A stretch of DNA of 64,000 nucleotides from Caballeronia sp. SBC1 (GTDB lineage Bacteria; Pseudomonadota; Gammaproteobacteria; Burkholderiales; Burkholderiaceae): assembly GCF_011493005.1 (NCBI RefSeq), contig NZ_CP049159.1, positions 670,053 to 734,052 of the forward strand, in the 5' to 3' direction. Of this stretch, positions 8,921 to 18,554 are shown piece by piece. The notes beneath the pieces were generated by a model, which was not told where the DNA came from, made no database searches, and saw nothing but the letters and a program-made list of their open reading frames with translations. Every line of letters begins with the position of its first letter. Position 1 is the first letter of the stretch. The translations under genes were made by a program, and so were the position numbers.

Positions 8921-9238
8921 ATGGCTGAGCAATGGCGTTGCGCCGGACAGGCCGGTGATCTGTCGGAGGACTCTCCGATCGAATACAAGATCGAGGGCGG
9001 CGCGGAGGTCGGTATTTATCGCGTGGGCGATGAGCTGTATGCGCTCGAAAACGTGTGTCCGCATGCTTATGCGCTGCTGACGCAAGGTTTTGTCGATGGC
9101 GACACGGTCGAATGTCCGTTGCATGAAGCCGTTTTTCATATTCCGACGGGCAAGTGCCTGAAAGAGCCCGGTGGACGCGACCTGAAGACCTACGCGGTTC
9201 GACTCGCCGGCGAAGAAATCCAGATCAAGGTGGAATGA
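8921..9238 (+). CDS. Rieske [2Fe-2S] ferredoxin component of a ring-hydroxylating oxygenase
   Basis: The 105-residue protein is a small Rieske ferredoxin. Cluster ligands are in NVCPHAYA (CxH, near residue 45) and VECPLHEAVF (CxxH, near 66). It passes electrons from the FAD reductase (19513-20742) to the terminal oxygenase (9604-10674) in the cytoplasm. A strong GGAGG precedes the ATG, and it is the first gene of the long plus-strand operon. Confidence 0.93.
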   Translation: MAEQWRCAGQAGDLSEDSPIEYKIEGGAEVGIYRVGDELYALENVCPHAYALLTQGFVDGDTVECPLHEAVFHIPTGKCLKEPGGRDLKTYAVRLAGEEIQIKVE

Positions 9239-9239
9239 C

Positions 9240-9569
9240 ATGGCAACGAATGACGCTCCTCGCGAAGTAACCGTGAACTTCAATCCCTCGCTCAAGCCGT
9301 GGCTGGCGCCACAGCCGAACAACGTGGCCGGCAAAGGCGTGATCGAAAAGCCGGGTGAGACGGAAAACTTTATCTGGCAAACGCGCAAGGCCGAGCCGAC
9401 GCAATACGAAAACGACTTCGGCGATGCGCTTGAGCGCGTGTTCGATGCCGGCGCGGTAGAGCTCGATCAGATTGCCGACGGCTTGAACGGTATCGGCTTT
9501 CGCACGCCCGAAGGTGCTGCGTGGACCGAAGAGCGGCTCGTCGCCGAGTTCCGCACGCTGGCTGATTGA
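9240..9569 (+). CDS. Small HTH-like (recombinase-like helix-turn-helix) protein
   Basis: The 109-residue protein follows the ferredoxin gene with one base between stop and start. The C-terminal 50 residues, with LDQIADGLNGIGFRTPEGAAWTEERL, look like the recombinase-associated helix-turn-helix seen in serine recombinases (A..LN..G..T..G..W). No catalytic recombinase domain is present. The N-terminal half (FNPSLKPWLAPQPNN) is unlike that domain. Its position between ferredoxin and oxygenase genes suggests an accessory or regulatory role, but its function is unknown. Confidence 0.75.
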   Translation: MATNDAPREVTVNFNPSLKPWLAPQPNNVAGKGVIEKPGETENFIWQTRKAEPTQYENDFGDALERVFDAGAVELDQIADGLNGIGFRTPEGAAWTEERLVAEFRTLAD

Positions 9570-9603
9570 ACGCCGCATCAACCGATATCAGGAGTAAAGC
9601 TAA

Positions 9604-10674
9604 ATGACGTCTCCCAATACAGATAACGTGACCGCTGGCATTGAACTGGTTCAGGCGTACCTAGATCGAGGCTTGCGCAATTATTGGTATCCCGTGGCGC
9701 CGAGCTGGCAAGTGGCGAACGCGCCGATCGGACTGACCCGACTGGGAGACCAGATCGTGTTGTGGCGCGATAACGATGGCCAGATTCATGCGCTTGAAGA
9801 CCGCTGTCCGCATCGCGGCGCGCGTCTGTCGCTCGGATGGAACCTTGGCGGCAGCGTGGCATGCTGGTATCACGGTATCGAGGTGGACGGCAGCGGCACC
9901 GTGCAGAAGGTGCCGGCCGTGTCGGCGTGTCCGCTTGAAGGGCAGAGGTGCGTGAAGTCGTATCCCGCACAAGAACATGCGGGCGCGATTTTTCTCTGGT
10001 TCGGCGATGACGCGAACAAGGAACCCGCACCGCTGCAATTGCCGGAAGAGCTGGTCGCCGAAGAGTACGCGAGCTTCCTCTGCATGTCGCACTGGAAGTG
10101 CAATTACCAGTACGCAATCGACAACGTCATGGACCCGATGCACGGCGCGTATCTGCACGCCACGTCCCATTCCATGGCCGATGGCGACAAGCAGGCTGAC
10201 ATGCGCGTGCGCAAGACGGACACCGGCTTGATGTTCGAAAAGGTCGGCCAGCGCGACGTGAATTTCGACTGGGTCGAGATCGGTGAAACGGGTTGCCTGT
10301 GGATGCGCCTGGCGATTCCCTACAAGAAGAAGTTCGGTCCGGGCGGCAACTTCGGAATTATCGGCTTCGCTGTTCCTGTCGATGAAAACAATTGCCAGGT
10401 CTATTTCTGGCGCACTCGCAAGGTCTCGGGCTGGCAGCGTGATGCATGGAAATTCATGTATCGAAACCGTCTCGAAGGACTGCATTGGGCGGTGCTGGAA
10501 CAGGATCGATACGTACTCGAAAGCATGGCGCCGAATGCGCGCGACCATGAGTTCCTGTATCAGCACGATGTCGGCATGACGCGGGTGCGCCGCATGTTCA
10601 AGCAACGCGCGCAACAACATCTTGCCGCACTCGATGCGCTGAAGGCCGAACAGCCGGAGCACGGTCATGCATGA
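9604..10674 (+). CDS. Aromatic ring-hydroxylating oxygenase, Rieske alpha subunit
   Basis: This 356-residue terminal oxygenase has a Rieske domain with CPHRGARLS (CxH, near residue 64) and CWYHGIEVDG (CxxH, near 84), then a catalytic domain with the mononuclear iron site in DNVMDPMHGAYLHATSH (D-x-x-D..H....H, near 173-187). It uses O2 and two electrons to hydroxylate an aromatic ring or demethylate a methoxy group. It lacks a beta-subunit gene, as in the homomeric phthalate/vanillate-type oxygenases. AGGAG precedes the ATG. Its end overlaps the SDR start by 8 bases. Confidence 0.94.
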   Translation: MTSPNTDNVTAGIELVQAYLDRGLRNYWYPVAPSWQVANAPIGLTRLGDQIVLWRDNDGQIHALEDRCPHRGARLSLGWNLGGSVACWYHGIEVDGSGTVQKVPAVSACPLEGQRCVKSYPAQEHAGAIFLWFGDDANKEPAPLQLPEELVAEEYASFLCMSHWKCNYQYAIDNVMDPMHGAYLHATSHSMADGDKQADMRVRKTDTGLMFEKVGQRDVNFDWVEIGETGCLWMRLAIPYKKKFGPGGNFGIIGFAVPVDENNCQVYFWRTRKVSGWQRDAWKFMYRNRLEGLHWAVLEQDRYVLESMAPNARDHEFLYQHDVGMTRVRRMFKQRAQQHLAALDALKAEQPEHGHA

Positions 10675-11422
10675 CGCGCTTGCCGGACGCCGCATTCTTG
10701 TCACGGGTGGTGCGCGCGGATTGGGCGCGGCGTTCGTGACATCGCTGGCGCAAGCGGGTGCGCATGTGGCGTTCGGCGACGTGCTGGAGGACGAAGGCCG
10801 GACGCTCGCGAAGACGCTGAACGAAGCGGGTCATCGCGTGGACTTCGTGTCGCTCGATCTGAACGATACGGCGAGCATTCAGGCGTGCGTTGCGGCGAGC
10901 GCCGAGTTGATGGGCGGTATCGATGGGCTGATCAATAACGCGGCGATCACGAATTCGGGTGGCAAGGCAGCCGACGAACTGAGCACCGCGACGTGGGACG
11001 CAGTCATGAACGTCAACGTGCGCGGCACCTGGCTCATGAGCACTGCCGCCATGCCGCATCTTCGTGATTCAGGGCGGGGCAGCATCGTGAATATTGCCTC
11101 CGATACAGCCATGTGGGGCGCACCAAAGCTGCTCGCGTATGTGGCGAGCAAGGGCGCCGTCATTTCGATGACCCGCTCGCTCGCCCGCGAGTTTGGTGCC
11201 CACGGCATTACGGTGAACACCATTGCGCCCGGCCTGACCGAAGTCGAGGCGACTGCGTACGTGCCGGCTGAACGCCACGAGTATTACCTGAAGGGACGCG
11301 CGCTCAATCGTGCGCAGGTTCCCGACGACGTGAACGGTCCCGTCCTGTTTCTCTTGTCCGACGCAGCGCGCTTCGTTACCGGCCAGTTATTGCCGGTGAA
11401 CGGCGGCTTCGTCATGAATTAA
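10667..11422 (+). CDS. SDR family oxidoreductase (1)
   Basis: This classical short-chain dehydrogenase has 251 residues. The cofactor motif is VTGGARGLG (near residue 12), then NNAA (near 87), a YVASKG active-site segment (near 155) and a C-terminal LPVNGGFVMN. Beside a ring-hydroxylating oxygenase it may oxidise the cis-diol to a catechol. This assignment depends on context, since SDR motifs do not give the substrate. It overlaps the oxygenase gene by 8 bases. Confidence 0.92.
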   Translation: MHDALAGRRILVTGGARGLGAAFVTSLAQAGAHVAFGDVLEDEGRTLAKTLNEAGHRVDFVSLDLNDTASIQACVAASAELMGGIDGLINNAAITNSGGKAADELSTATWDAVMNVNVRGTWLMSTAAMPHLRDSGRGSIVNIASDTAMWGAPKLLAYVASKGAVISMTRSLAREFGAHGITVNTIAPGLTEVEATAYVPAERHEYYLKGRALNRAQVPDDVNGPVLFLLSDAARFVTGQLLPVNGGFVMN

Positions 11423-11482
11423 TTCGTGAACTAACTCAGTCACTCAAGCAGCAACACACTCAACCTGTTGAAGGAGCAATCA

Positions 11483-12010
11483 ATGGCCGATGCGGACATC
11501 GAACGCAAGTCGTGGGAACAGCCCGAAGAAGCGAGCTTTGCTCAATGGATGGACTCGCGCGTCGCGCGTCTTGAAACGCGCAAGTATGACTGGGACGCAC
11601 TGAAGTTCCAGGCGGATTACGACCCGAAGTATCGCCGGGCGCAGATGCGTTATGTCGGCACGGGCGGCACTGGCGTGGCAAAGGACGTGAACACGGTTCC
11701 GGCCGGCGGCTTCACGTTCTCCACCATGGTCATTCCGGCCGGAAACATTGGTCCTAGCCATATTCATATGGACGTCGAAGAAATTTTCTTCGTGATTCGC
11801 GGCAAGATGAAAGTGGTGTGCGAGAAGGACGGCGAGTCGTGGGAAACGATCGTCGGCGAGCGTGACCTGATCTCGATTCCGCCGGGCGTGTATCGCACGG
11901 AGATCAATATTGGCGACGAGGACGCGCTCATGTGCGTGATGCTCGGCGCGGCCAAGCCGATCACGCCGACGTATCCGCCCGATTCCCCCCTGGCCAAGCT
12001 GAAGCGCTAA
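11483..12010 (+). CDS. Cupin-domain protein
   Basis: The 175-residue protein has a single central cupin barrel: SHIHMDVEEIFFVIRGKMKVV (motif 1, with two histidines and a glutamate as metal ligands) and PPGVYRTEINIGDEDAL (motif 2). It could be a metal-dependent dioxygenase, isomerase or sensor. The start at 11483 is chosen because GAAGGAG precedes it; an in-frame start 15 bases upstream overlaps that ribosome site. Function in the pathway is unassigned. Confidence 0.85.
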   Translation: MADADIERKSWEQPEEASFAQWMDSRVARLETRKYDWDALKFQADYDPKYRRAQMRYVGTGGTGVAKDVNTVPAGGFTFSTMVIPAGNIGPSHIHMDVEEIFFVIRGKMKVVCEKDGESWETIVGERDLISIPPGVYRTEINIGDEDALMCVMLGAAKPITPTYPPDSPLAKLKR

Positions 12011-12014
12011 GCCG

Positions 12015-12893
12015 ATGACATCGCCCGCTTTCATGCTCACTCACGCTGATGCGCTTGCTCGGTTCGCCGAGCAACGCGTCGATACCGCACAGCGCACGAT
12101 CGGTTATCGCGAGGCAGGTGACAAGCACCTGCACACCATGCCGATCGTAATGCTGCACGGTATTGGCTCGGGCGCCGCGTCCTGGGTTCGCCAGATGGAA
12201 ACGCTCGGAGACGCACATCACGTGCTTGCTTGGGACGCGCCAGGGTATGGAAAGTCGACGCACGTCGAGCCTGCATCACCCGTGGCATCGGACTATGCAG
12301 ACGCTCTGAGCGACTGGCTCGATGCACTCGGAATTGAACGCTGCATCCTCGTAGGCCATTCGCTTGGCGCAATCATCGCGGGTTCGTTTGCGAGCCGTCA
12401 GTCGGCGCGGGTTGCGGCACTGTTGTTGTTGTCGCCGGCAGGCGGATATGGCGCGGCCCCGGAGCACGTGCGTGAAGAAAAACGTGATGCGCGTCTTGCA
12501 ATGCTCGCTGAACTCGGGCCGCAGGGCCTGGCTGAAAAGCGCAGCGCGAACATGCTGTCGGCCGGCGCTGTTGAAGACGCGAGGGAGTGGGTGCGATGGA
12601 ACATGGCGCGTATCAACCTGGCGGGCTACGCGCAAGCGACGCATCTTCTCGCCAACGCCGACCTGGCGTCTGACCTGAAGCACTTCAAAGGCCGCGTAGC
12701 GGTTGCGGTTGGCGCTGAAGACACGATCACGCCGCCCGCCGCGTGCGAGCAGATAGCGAAAGCCGCCAACGTCAGCCTACAGGTGATTCCCGGTGCGGGT
12801 CATGCGGGTTACATCGAAGCGCCGCTGCGCTACAGCGCCTTGATCGAGGCGTTCAGCACGCCGTGCAAGCAGAGTAAGGGAGTGATGCAATGA
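12015..12893 (+). CDS. Alpha/beta hydrolase, meta-cleavage product hydrolase-like
   Basis: This 292-residue alpha/beta hydrolase has the oxyanion loop MLHGIGSGAASW (near residue 45), nucleophile elbow VGHSLGA (near 115), acid loop GAEDTITPP (near 235) and histidine in GAGHAGYIEAP (near 258). The pattern matches C-C bond hydrolases acting on meta ring-fission products, which fits the extradiol-type enzyme downstream. The specific reaction is inferred. It begins 4 bases after the cupin stop and overlaps the second IclR start by 4. Confidence 0.88.
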   Translation: MTSPAFMLTHADALARFAEQRVDTAQRTIGYREAGDKHLHTMPIVMLHGIGSGAASWVRQMETLGDAHHVLAWDAPGYGKSTHVEPASPVASDYADALSDWLDALGIERCILVGHSLGAIIAGSFASRQSARVAALLLLSPAGGYGAAPEHVREEKRDARLAMLAELGPQGLAEKRSANMLSAGAVEDAREWVRWNMARINLAGYAQATHLLANADLASDLKHFKGRVAVAVGAEDTITPPAACEQIAKAANVSLQVIPGAGHAGYIEAPLRYSALIEAFSTPCKQSKGVMQ

Positions 12894-13753
12894 CACCAGG
12901 AACCCTCGCCAGGGTAGCTGACGACGCAGACAAGGACGACGGCAATTACATCGTCCCTGGACTCGAGCGCGGCCTGAAGATCCTGGCCGAATTCTCTCCG
13001 CGCGAGCCGGTGCTCGGCGCGCCGGAATTATCGAAGCGCCTGAAGATTCCGCGCACCACCGTGTTCCGGCTGTTGCAGACGCTTGAATCACTTGGCTTTC
13101 TGGAGCGTGCGGACAAGGACCGCAACTACAGACTGGGCGTTGCCGTGTTGAGGTTGGGTTTCGAGTATCTCAGCTCGCTGGAGTTGACCGATCTCGGCTT
13201 GCCGATCATAGAAGGCTTGCGCACCTCGACCGGGCTCACGAGTCACATCCTGATCCGCGATGGTCGCGACGTCGTGTTCGTGGCCAAAGCCCAAAGCCAG
13301 GAGCCGATTTTCAGCTCGGTGAAGGTCAACGTGGGTACACGGCTGCCTGCCCACGCGACCACGCACGGCCACGTGCTGATGGGAGATCTTTCCCTCGATG
13401 AACTGCGCACGCTGTATCCCGAGCGCGTGCTCGAGCGTTATACGCGGCTCACGCCGGAAACAGTCGAGGCGCTGTACGAGATGGTTCGTGCCGATGCCGA
13501 ACGCGGTTATGCGATCAGTCAGTCATCGTTTGAGCGTGGAATATCTGTCGTCACGGCGCCGGTGCGCAATGACACGGGGCGCATTGTTGCGGTGATCACG
13601 ACGACGATTCCGCGGCCGGAAATCGATGCAACGCTGCTGGATACCGGCCTGGTCGACAAGGTGCGTCATGCGGCCGCCGAGTTGTCTTCGCGCCTGAACT
13701 ACCGGCCGGGTGCGCAAAGCCAATATCTGAAATCGCTAGGACTCAAATCATGA
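12890..13753 (+). CDS. IclR family transcriptional regulator (2)
   Basis: The 287-residue IclR regulator is nearly colinear with the first one from about residue 18 onward. It has HTH GAPELSKRLKIPRTTVFRLL, effector-domain ATTHGHVLMGDL and SQSSFERGISVVTAPV. It is embedded inside the catabolic operon, overlapping both neighbours by 4 bases (ATGA), so it is co-transcribed with its probable targets. Two closely related IclR genes in one cluster suggest duplication with division of control. Confidence 0.93.
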   Translation: MTPGTLARVADDADKDDGNYIVPGLERGLKILAEFSPREPVLGAPELSKRLKIPRTTVFRLLQTLESLGFLERADKDRNYRLGVAVLRLGFEYLSSLELTDLGLPIIEGLRTSTGLTSHILIRDGRDVVFVAKAQSQEPIFSSVKVNVGTRLPAHATTHGHVLMGDLSLDELRTLYPERVLERYTRLTPETVEALYEMVRADAERGYAISQSSFERGISVVTAPVRNDTGRIVAVITTTIPRPEIDATLLDTGLVDKVRHAAAELSSRLNYRPGAQSQYLKSLGLKS

Positions 13754-14547
13754 TCCAGATCGACCTCACCGGCCAGGTGGCCGTGATCACGGGCGGCTCG
13801 TCGGGCATCGGCCTGGCGACAGCGGAACTGTTTCTGCGCGCCGGGGCATCGGTAGCCATTTGCGGACGTGACGCCACGCGGCTCGAAGCCGCGGAAGCGC
13901 AGTTAAATAGTCAGTTCGCCGATGCCGAATTACTCGCCGTGCAATGCGATGTACTAAATGCGCAGGATATCGAAGCATTTGCGACGAAGGTATCCCAGCG
14001 TTTCGGCCGCGCCGGCATGCTGCTGAACAACGCAGGTCAGGGCCGCGTATCCACCTTCGCCGATACCACCGACGAAGCCTGGCGCGATGAACTCGACCTC
14101 AAGTATTTCAGCATCATTCGTCCCACCCGCGCGTTCCTGCCCATGCTGCGCGACGCACCGGCGCCGTCGATCGTCTGTGTGAATTCGCTGCTCGCGCTGC
14201 AGCCCGAGCCGCATATGGTCGCGACATCGTCGGCACGCGCCGGGGTGTTGAGCCTCGTCAAGTCGCTCGCCACCGAACTCGCGCCGCAACGCATTCGCGT
14301 CAATTCGATCCTGATCGGCATCGTGGAATCGGGTCAATGGCGCCGCCGGCACGCGGCGCAGGCGCAGGAAGGCCAGAGCTGGGAAGCATGGACGGCCGAA
14401 CTGGCGCGCAAGAAAAACATTCCGCTTGGCCGCTTTGGACGTCCCGAAGAAGCGGCGCAGGCGCTCTTTTATCTGGCCACGAACCTGTCGTCCTATACGA
14501 CGGGGAGCCATATCGATGTTTCCGGAGGATTTGCACGTCATGTCTAA
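13750..14547 (+). CDS. SDR family oxidoreductase (2)
   Basis: This 265-residue short-chain dehydrogenase has cofactor motif ITGGSSGIG (near residue 13) and LNNAG (near 93). The usual active-site YxxxK appears as ATSSARAG near residue 158, so the catalytic tyrosine-lysine pair is changed. It may therefore be a reductase with altered chemistry. It starts in a 4-base overlap with IclR and ends in an 8-base overlap with the ThDP-enzyme gene. Confidence 0.88.
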   Translation: MIQIDLTGQVAVITGGSSGIGLATAELFLRAGASVAICGRDATRLEAAEAQLNSQFADAELLAVQCDVLNAQDIEAFATKVSQRFGRAGMLLNNAGQGRVSTFADTTDEAWRDELDLKYFSIIRPTRAFLPMLRDAPAPSIVCVNSLLALQPEPHMVATSSARAGVLSLVKSLATELAPQRIRVNSILIGIVESGQWRRRHAAQAQEGQSWEAWTAELARKKNIPLGRFGRPEEAAQALFYLATNLSSYTTGSHIDVSGGFARHV

Positions 14548-16207
14548 CACGACTACCGTTGGCGAAGTGATCGCCGCCTTTCTCGAACAATGCGACGTTC
14601 GCACGGCCTTTGGCGTGATCTCGATCCACAACATGCCGATCCTCGATGCCATTGGTACGCGCGGCAAGATTCGCTATGTCGGCGCGCGCGGCGAAGCGGG
14701 CGCGCTGAACATGGCCGATGGCCTGGCGCGTGTCTCCGGCGGCCTCGGCGTGGCGTTTACATCGACGGGAACGGCCGCCGGGAACGCCGCCGGTGCAATG
14801 GTCGAAGCGCTGACGGCGGGCACGGCGCTGCTGCATATCACCGGCCAGATCGAGACGCAATTTCTCGATCAGGATCTGGCTTACATTCACGAAGCGCCGG
14901 ATCAGCTTTCCATGCTGGCGTCGATTTCCAAGGCGGCGTTTCGCGTGCGTTCGGTCGACACTGCACTTGCCATTGTGCGTGAGGCCGTGCGTGTCGCGTT
15001 CACCGCGCCGAGCGGGCCGGTGAGCGTCGAGATTCCTATTGATATCCAGGCTGCTGAAATCGAATGGCCGGCGGATCTTGCGGCCCCTCACGTGAGCACG
15101 CTCACGCACGACAGCGCGCGGGTCGAACAACTGGCGCAGGCGCTGAAACGCGCGAAGCGTCCGTTGCTGTGGCTCGGCGGCGGAACGCGGCACGCAGGTC
15201 CTGCCGTGAATCGGCTCGTGGCATTGGGATTCGGCGTGGTGACGAGCGTGCAGGGACGCGGCGTGCTGCCCGAAGATCACCCGGCCACGCTCGGCGCGTT
15301 CAACGTGCACCCGGCCGTGGAAAGTTTCTACAAGACCTGCGATGCAATGCTTGTCGTTGGTTCACGTCTGCGCGGCAATGAGACGCTCAAGTACAAGCTG
15401 GCGTTGCCTAGTCCGTTGTATCGGATTGACGCCGATGCGTGTGCCGACAACCGCGGCTACAGGAACGACATGTTCGTGCATGGCGATTCGCTGTCCATCC
15501 TCGATGAACTCGCGACGCGACTTGAAGGTCACTTGAAGATCGATCCGTCATTCGCCGGCGATCTCGCGGCCGCACGCGAGACCGCAACAGCCGATGTGGC
15601 TAAAGGCCTGGGCCCGTACAAGCGCCTCGTCGAATCGTTGCAGCGCGTGATCGGCCGCGATTACAACTGGGTGCGCGACGTGACGATTTCCAACAGCACA
15701 TGGGGCAATCGCCTTCTGAAGGTTTTCGAGCCGCGCGCAGGCGTGCATGCGCTTGGCGGTGGCATCGGCCAGGGCATGCAGATGGCGATCGGCGCGGCGT
15801 TGGCTCATCCGCCGAAGAAGACCGTGTGTCTCGTCGGTGACGGCGGTTTGATGGTGAACGTCGGCGAACTTGTGACGGCCGTGCAGGAAGACGCGAACGT
15901 GATGATCGTGCTGATGAACGACCAGTGCTATGGCGTGATCCGCAACATCCAAGACGCGCAATACGGCGGCCGGCGCATGTTCGTGGATCTGCATCAACCT
16001 GACTTTGCGCAGTTCTGCGCCAGCTTCGGCATGACGCATCACCGCATTAGCTCGCTGGATCGCGCGGAAGAAATCATCCGTCAAGGCTATGAAAAAACCG
16101 GCCCGGTGATGATCGAAGTGGACATGGTGTCTGTCGGCTCGTTTGCAACGGCATTTGCGGGTCCGCCGGTCAAGAAGGAAGAGCCGAAGGAGCCCGAATA
16201 TGCGTGA
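14540..16207 (+). CDS. Thiamine diphosphate-dependent enzyme (acetolactate synthase / benzoylformate decarboxylase-like)
   Basis: This 555-residue ThDP enzyme has the three-domain order PYR (1-170), central (190-320) and PP (370-530). The activating glutamate is in [14 protein letters not shown] (near residue 50), and the cofactor motif [12 protein letters not shown] runs on to NDQCYG (near 433-460). The family decarboxylates or carboligates 2-oxo acids. With the aldehyde dehydrogenase downstream it could convert a 2-oxo acid to an aldehyde and then an acid. The ATG at 14540 lies after GGAGG and overlaps the SDR stop by 8 bases. Confidence 0.9.
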   Translation: MSNTTTVGEVIAAFLEQCDVRTAFGVISIHNMPILDAIGTRGKIRYVGARGEAGALNMADGLARVSGGLGVAFTSTGTAAGNAAGAMVEALTAGTALLHITGQIETQFLDQDLAYIHEAPDQLSMLASISKAAFRVRSVDTALAIVREAVRVAFTAPSGPVSVEIPIDIQAAEIEWPADLAAPHVSTLTHDSARVEQLAQALKRAKRPLLWLGGGTRHAGPAVNRLVALGFGVVTSVQGRGVLPEDHPATLGAFNVHPAVESFYKTCDAMLVVGSRLRGNETLKYKLALPSPLYRIDADACADNRGYRNDMFVHGDSLSILDELATRLEGHLKIDPSFAGDLAAARETATADVAKGLGPYKRLVESLQRVIGRDYNWVRDVTISNSTWGNRLLKVFEPRAGVHALGGGIGQGMQMAIGAALAHPPKKTVCLVGDGGLMVNVGELVTAVQEDANVMIVLMNDQCYGVIRNIQDAQYGGRRMFVDLHQPDFAQFCASFGMTHHRISSLDRAEEIIRQGYEKTGPVMIEVDMVSVGSFATAFAGPPVKKEEPKEPEYA

Positions 16208-17024
16208 CGCCAACGGCCGCACCGTACCCGTCGATGTCGCGATGATCGGCTTCGGCGCGGTCGGATCGACGGTGTTTCGCGCGATGGCGTCCGATCCAAT
16301 GGTGCGCGTGTCGCACGTGATCGTGCCGTTGCGCTATGCGGACGACGTGCGCGCGCAAGTCGGTCGAGATGTAGATGTCGTGTCGTCCGTCGATGCGCTC
16401 AGCCGGCGTCCTCATTTCGCGCTGGAATGCGCAGGACACGGCGCGCTGCTCGATCACGTGGTGCCGCTGCTCAAGGCGGGGACGGACTGCGCGGTGGCAT
16501 CGATTGGTGCTTTGTCGGACGGGCAGTTGCTCGATGCATTGTCGAGCGCCGCCGATGAAGGGCAGTCCGTGCTGACGCTGTTGTCCGGTGCGATTGGTGG
16601 CGTCGATGCGCTGGCTGCCGCCCGCGAAGGCGGCCTCGATGAAGTCCTGTACACGGGTCGCAAACCTCCCTCGGGCTGGCTCGGTACGCCGGCAGAAGGG
16701 TTGTTCGACCTGCTGAGCCTGACTGATGAGCGCGTGATTTTCGAAGGCAGTGCGCGTGATGCGGCGCGTCTCTATCCGAAGAACGCGAATGTTGCGGCGA
16801 CCATTGCGCTGGCCGGTCTCGGTCTCGACCAGACCATCGTGCGGCTCATCGCTGACCCGAAGGCGGAGCGCAATGTGCATCGAATCGTGGCACGGGGCGC
16901 GTTTGGCGAGATGTCGTTGGAAATGTGCGGCAAACCGCTTCCCGACAATCCCAAAACGTCCGCCTTGACGGCGTTCAGCGCGATCCGCGCTTTGCGCAAC
17001 CGTGCAGCGCGCTGCGTGATTTAA
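16200..17024 (+). CDS. Aspartate dehydrogenase-like protein
   Basis: This 274-residue protein of the aspartate dehydrogenase (NadX/DUF108) family has Rossmann motif [10 protein letters not shown] (near residue 15), ECAGHGAL (near 80), a central [12 protein letters not shown] and the C-terminal [18 protein letters not shown]. Known members make iminoaspartate from aspartate with NAD(P). There is no NAD biosynthesis gene near it; instead it sits in a catabolic operon next to an aldehyde dehydrogenase, so its substrate may be a different amino or imino acid. It overlaps the ThDP gene by 8 bases. Confidence 0.88.
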   Translation: MRDANGRTVPVDVAMIGFGAVGSTVFRAMASDPMVRVSHVIVPLRYADDVRAQVGRDVDVVSSVDALSRRPHFALECAGHGALLDHVVPLLKAGTDCAVASIGALSDGQLLDALSSAADEGQSVLTLLSGAIGGVDALAAAREGGLDEVLYTGRKPPSGWLGTPAEGLFDLLSLTDERVIFEGSARDAARLYPKNANVAATIALAGLGLDQTIVRLIADPKAERNVHRIVARGAFGEMSLEMCGKPLPDNPKTSALTAFSAIRALRNRAARCVI

Positions 17025-17053
17025 ACAAGCTGAATGTTCCGAAGGACACACTG

Positions 17054-18544
17054 ATGAACTCTCCCGAATCCAGTCTTCTCGCATCGAGCGACATCCTGAT
17101 CGGCGGCGAATGGCGCCCGGGTCGCGGCGCGGTTTATGCGAGCCTGTACCCGGCCGACCAGTCGATCAACGCCGAGATCAGCGCTGCCAATGCGGACGAC
17201 GCCCGCGAGGCCGTCGAAGCGGCCGATGCGGCGTGGCGCAAGTCGAACTGGGCGGGGTTGAAACCGCATCAGCGCGCGGCCGTGCTGCATCGCATTGCGG
17301 ACCTGATCACAGCGCGCCATGAAGCGCTCGCGCAACTGCAACGCCGCGACAACGGCAAGCCGATCACGGAGACGCGCGGACTGGTCACGAGCGCGGCCAA
17401 CACGTTCCGCTACTTCGCTGCGTGCGTCGAGACGCTTGAAGAGTCGATCACGCCTTCGCGCGGCGACTTCATGACGATGAGCGTGCATGAACCGCTCGGC
17501 GTGGTAGCGGCGATCACGCCGTGGAATTCACCCATTGCTTCCGATGCGCAAAAACTTGCACCGGCCTTGGCCGCCGGCAACGCAGTCGTTTTGAAGCCCG
17601 CTGAAGTGACGCCACTGGCTTCGCTGGCGCTTGCCCGTATCTGCGAGGAAGCAGGCGTGCCGAAGGGCGTGCTGAGCGTTCTGCCGGGCAAGGGATCGAT
17701 TGTTGGCGACGCACTGGTGCGTCATCCCCTGGTTAAAAAGATTGCGTTCACCGGCGGTACGGAAGTGGGGCGCGGGATCGCGCGGTTGGCAGCGGACAAG
17801 CTGATGCCGGTGTCGCTGGAACTGGGCGGCAAGTCGCCGACCATCGTTTTCGCCGATGCCGATATCGACCACGCCGTGAATGGCGTGCTGTACGGCATCT
17901 TCAGTTCATCGGGCGAGTCGTGTATCGCGGGTTCGCGTTTGTTCGTACAGCGCTCGATCTACGACACGTTCGTCGCGCGCCTGGTGCAGGGCGCAAACCG
18001 ACTGCGCGTGGGTGATCCGTCGCGCGAGGATACACAGATGGGACCGCTCATCACGGGACAGCATCGCGACTCGGTTGAACGCTACGTGACGCTCGGACTG
18101 GAAGAGGGCGGCAAGCTGCTGTGCGGCGGAAAACGTCCCGCAGGCGACAACCGCGAACAAGGCTTCTTCTACTCACCCACTATCCTCAGTGGCCTGACCA
18201 ATGAGGCGCGCATCTGCCAGGAAGAAATCTTCGGGCCGGTACTCGTCGTGCTGCCTTTCGACGATGAAGCGTCTCTCATGCGTGAAGCCAACGACAGTGT
18301 CTTCGGGCTCGCTGCGGGCATCTGGACGAACGACTACAAGCGCGCCTGGCGGGTGGGCCGCGCGCTGGAAACCGGCACCGTCTGGATCAACACGTACAAG
18401 CAATTTTCGATTTCGACGCCATTCGGCGGCTGGAAGGACAGCGGCATGGGACGCGAAAAAGGCCATCTCGGCATCCGCGAATACATGCAGCAGAAGAGCC
18501 TTTACTGGGGCATGAACGACGCTCCGCTGCCGTGGGCCAACTAG
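17054..18544 (+). CDS. Aldehyde dehydrogenase (NAD(P)+)
   Basis: This 496-residue aldehyde dehydrogenase has the general base in LELGGKSP (near residue 257), the catalytic cysteine in GESCIAGSR (near 291), ITPWNSP in the cofactor domain, and a C-terminal FGGWKDSGMGREKG. It oxidises an aldehyde to an acid. The adjacent ThDP decarboxylase-like gene could supply the aldehyde, which is inference from context. GAAGGA precedes the ATG at 17054; a longer frame upstream overlaps the previous gene and is rejected. Confidence 0.94.
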   Translation: MNSPESSLLASSDILIGGEWRPGRGAVYASLYPADQSINAEISAANADDAREAVEAADAAWRKSNWAGLKPHQRAAVLHRIADLITARHEALAQLQRRDNGKPITETRGLVTSAANTFRYFAACVETLEESITPSRGDFMTMSVHEPLGVVAAITPWNSPIASDAQKLAPALAAGNAVVLKPAEVTPLASLALARICEEAGVPKGVLSVLPGKGSIVGDALVRHPLVKKIAFTGGTEVGRGIARLAADKLMPVSLELGGKSPTIVFADADIDHAVNGVLYGIFSSSGESCIAGSRLFVQRSIYDTFVARLVQGANRLRVGDPSREDTQMGPLITGQHRDSVERYVTLGLEEGGKLLCGGKRPAGDNREQGFFYSPTILSGLTNEARICQEEIFGPVLVVLPFDDEASLMREANDSVFGLAAGIWTNDYKRAWRVGRALETGTVWINTYKQFSISTPFGGWKDSGMGREKGHLGIREYMQQKSLYWGMNDAPLPWAN

Positions 18545-18554
18545 GAAACGAGTC

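Noticed and set aside
9661..10704. Long minus-strand open frame of 347 codons
   Set aside because: It lies entirely antisense to the Rieske oxygenase gene, has no recognisable motifs, and reflects high GC codon bias.
14300..15310. 336-codon minus-strand open frame
   Set aside because: Shadow of the ThDP-enzyme gene on the other strand.
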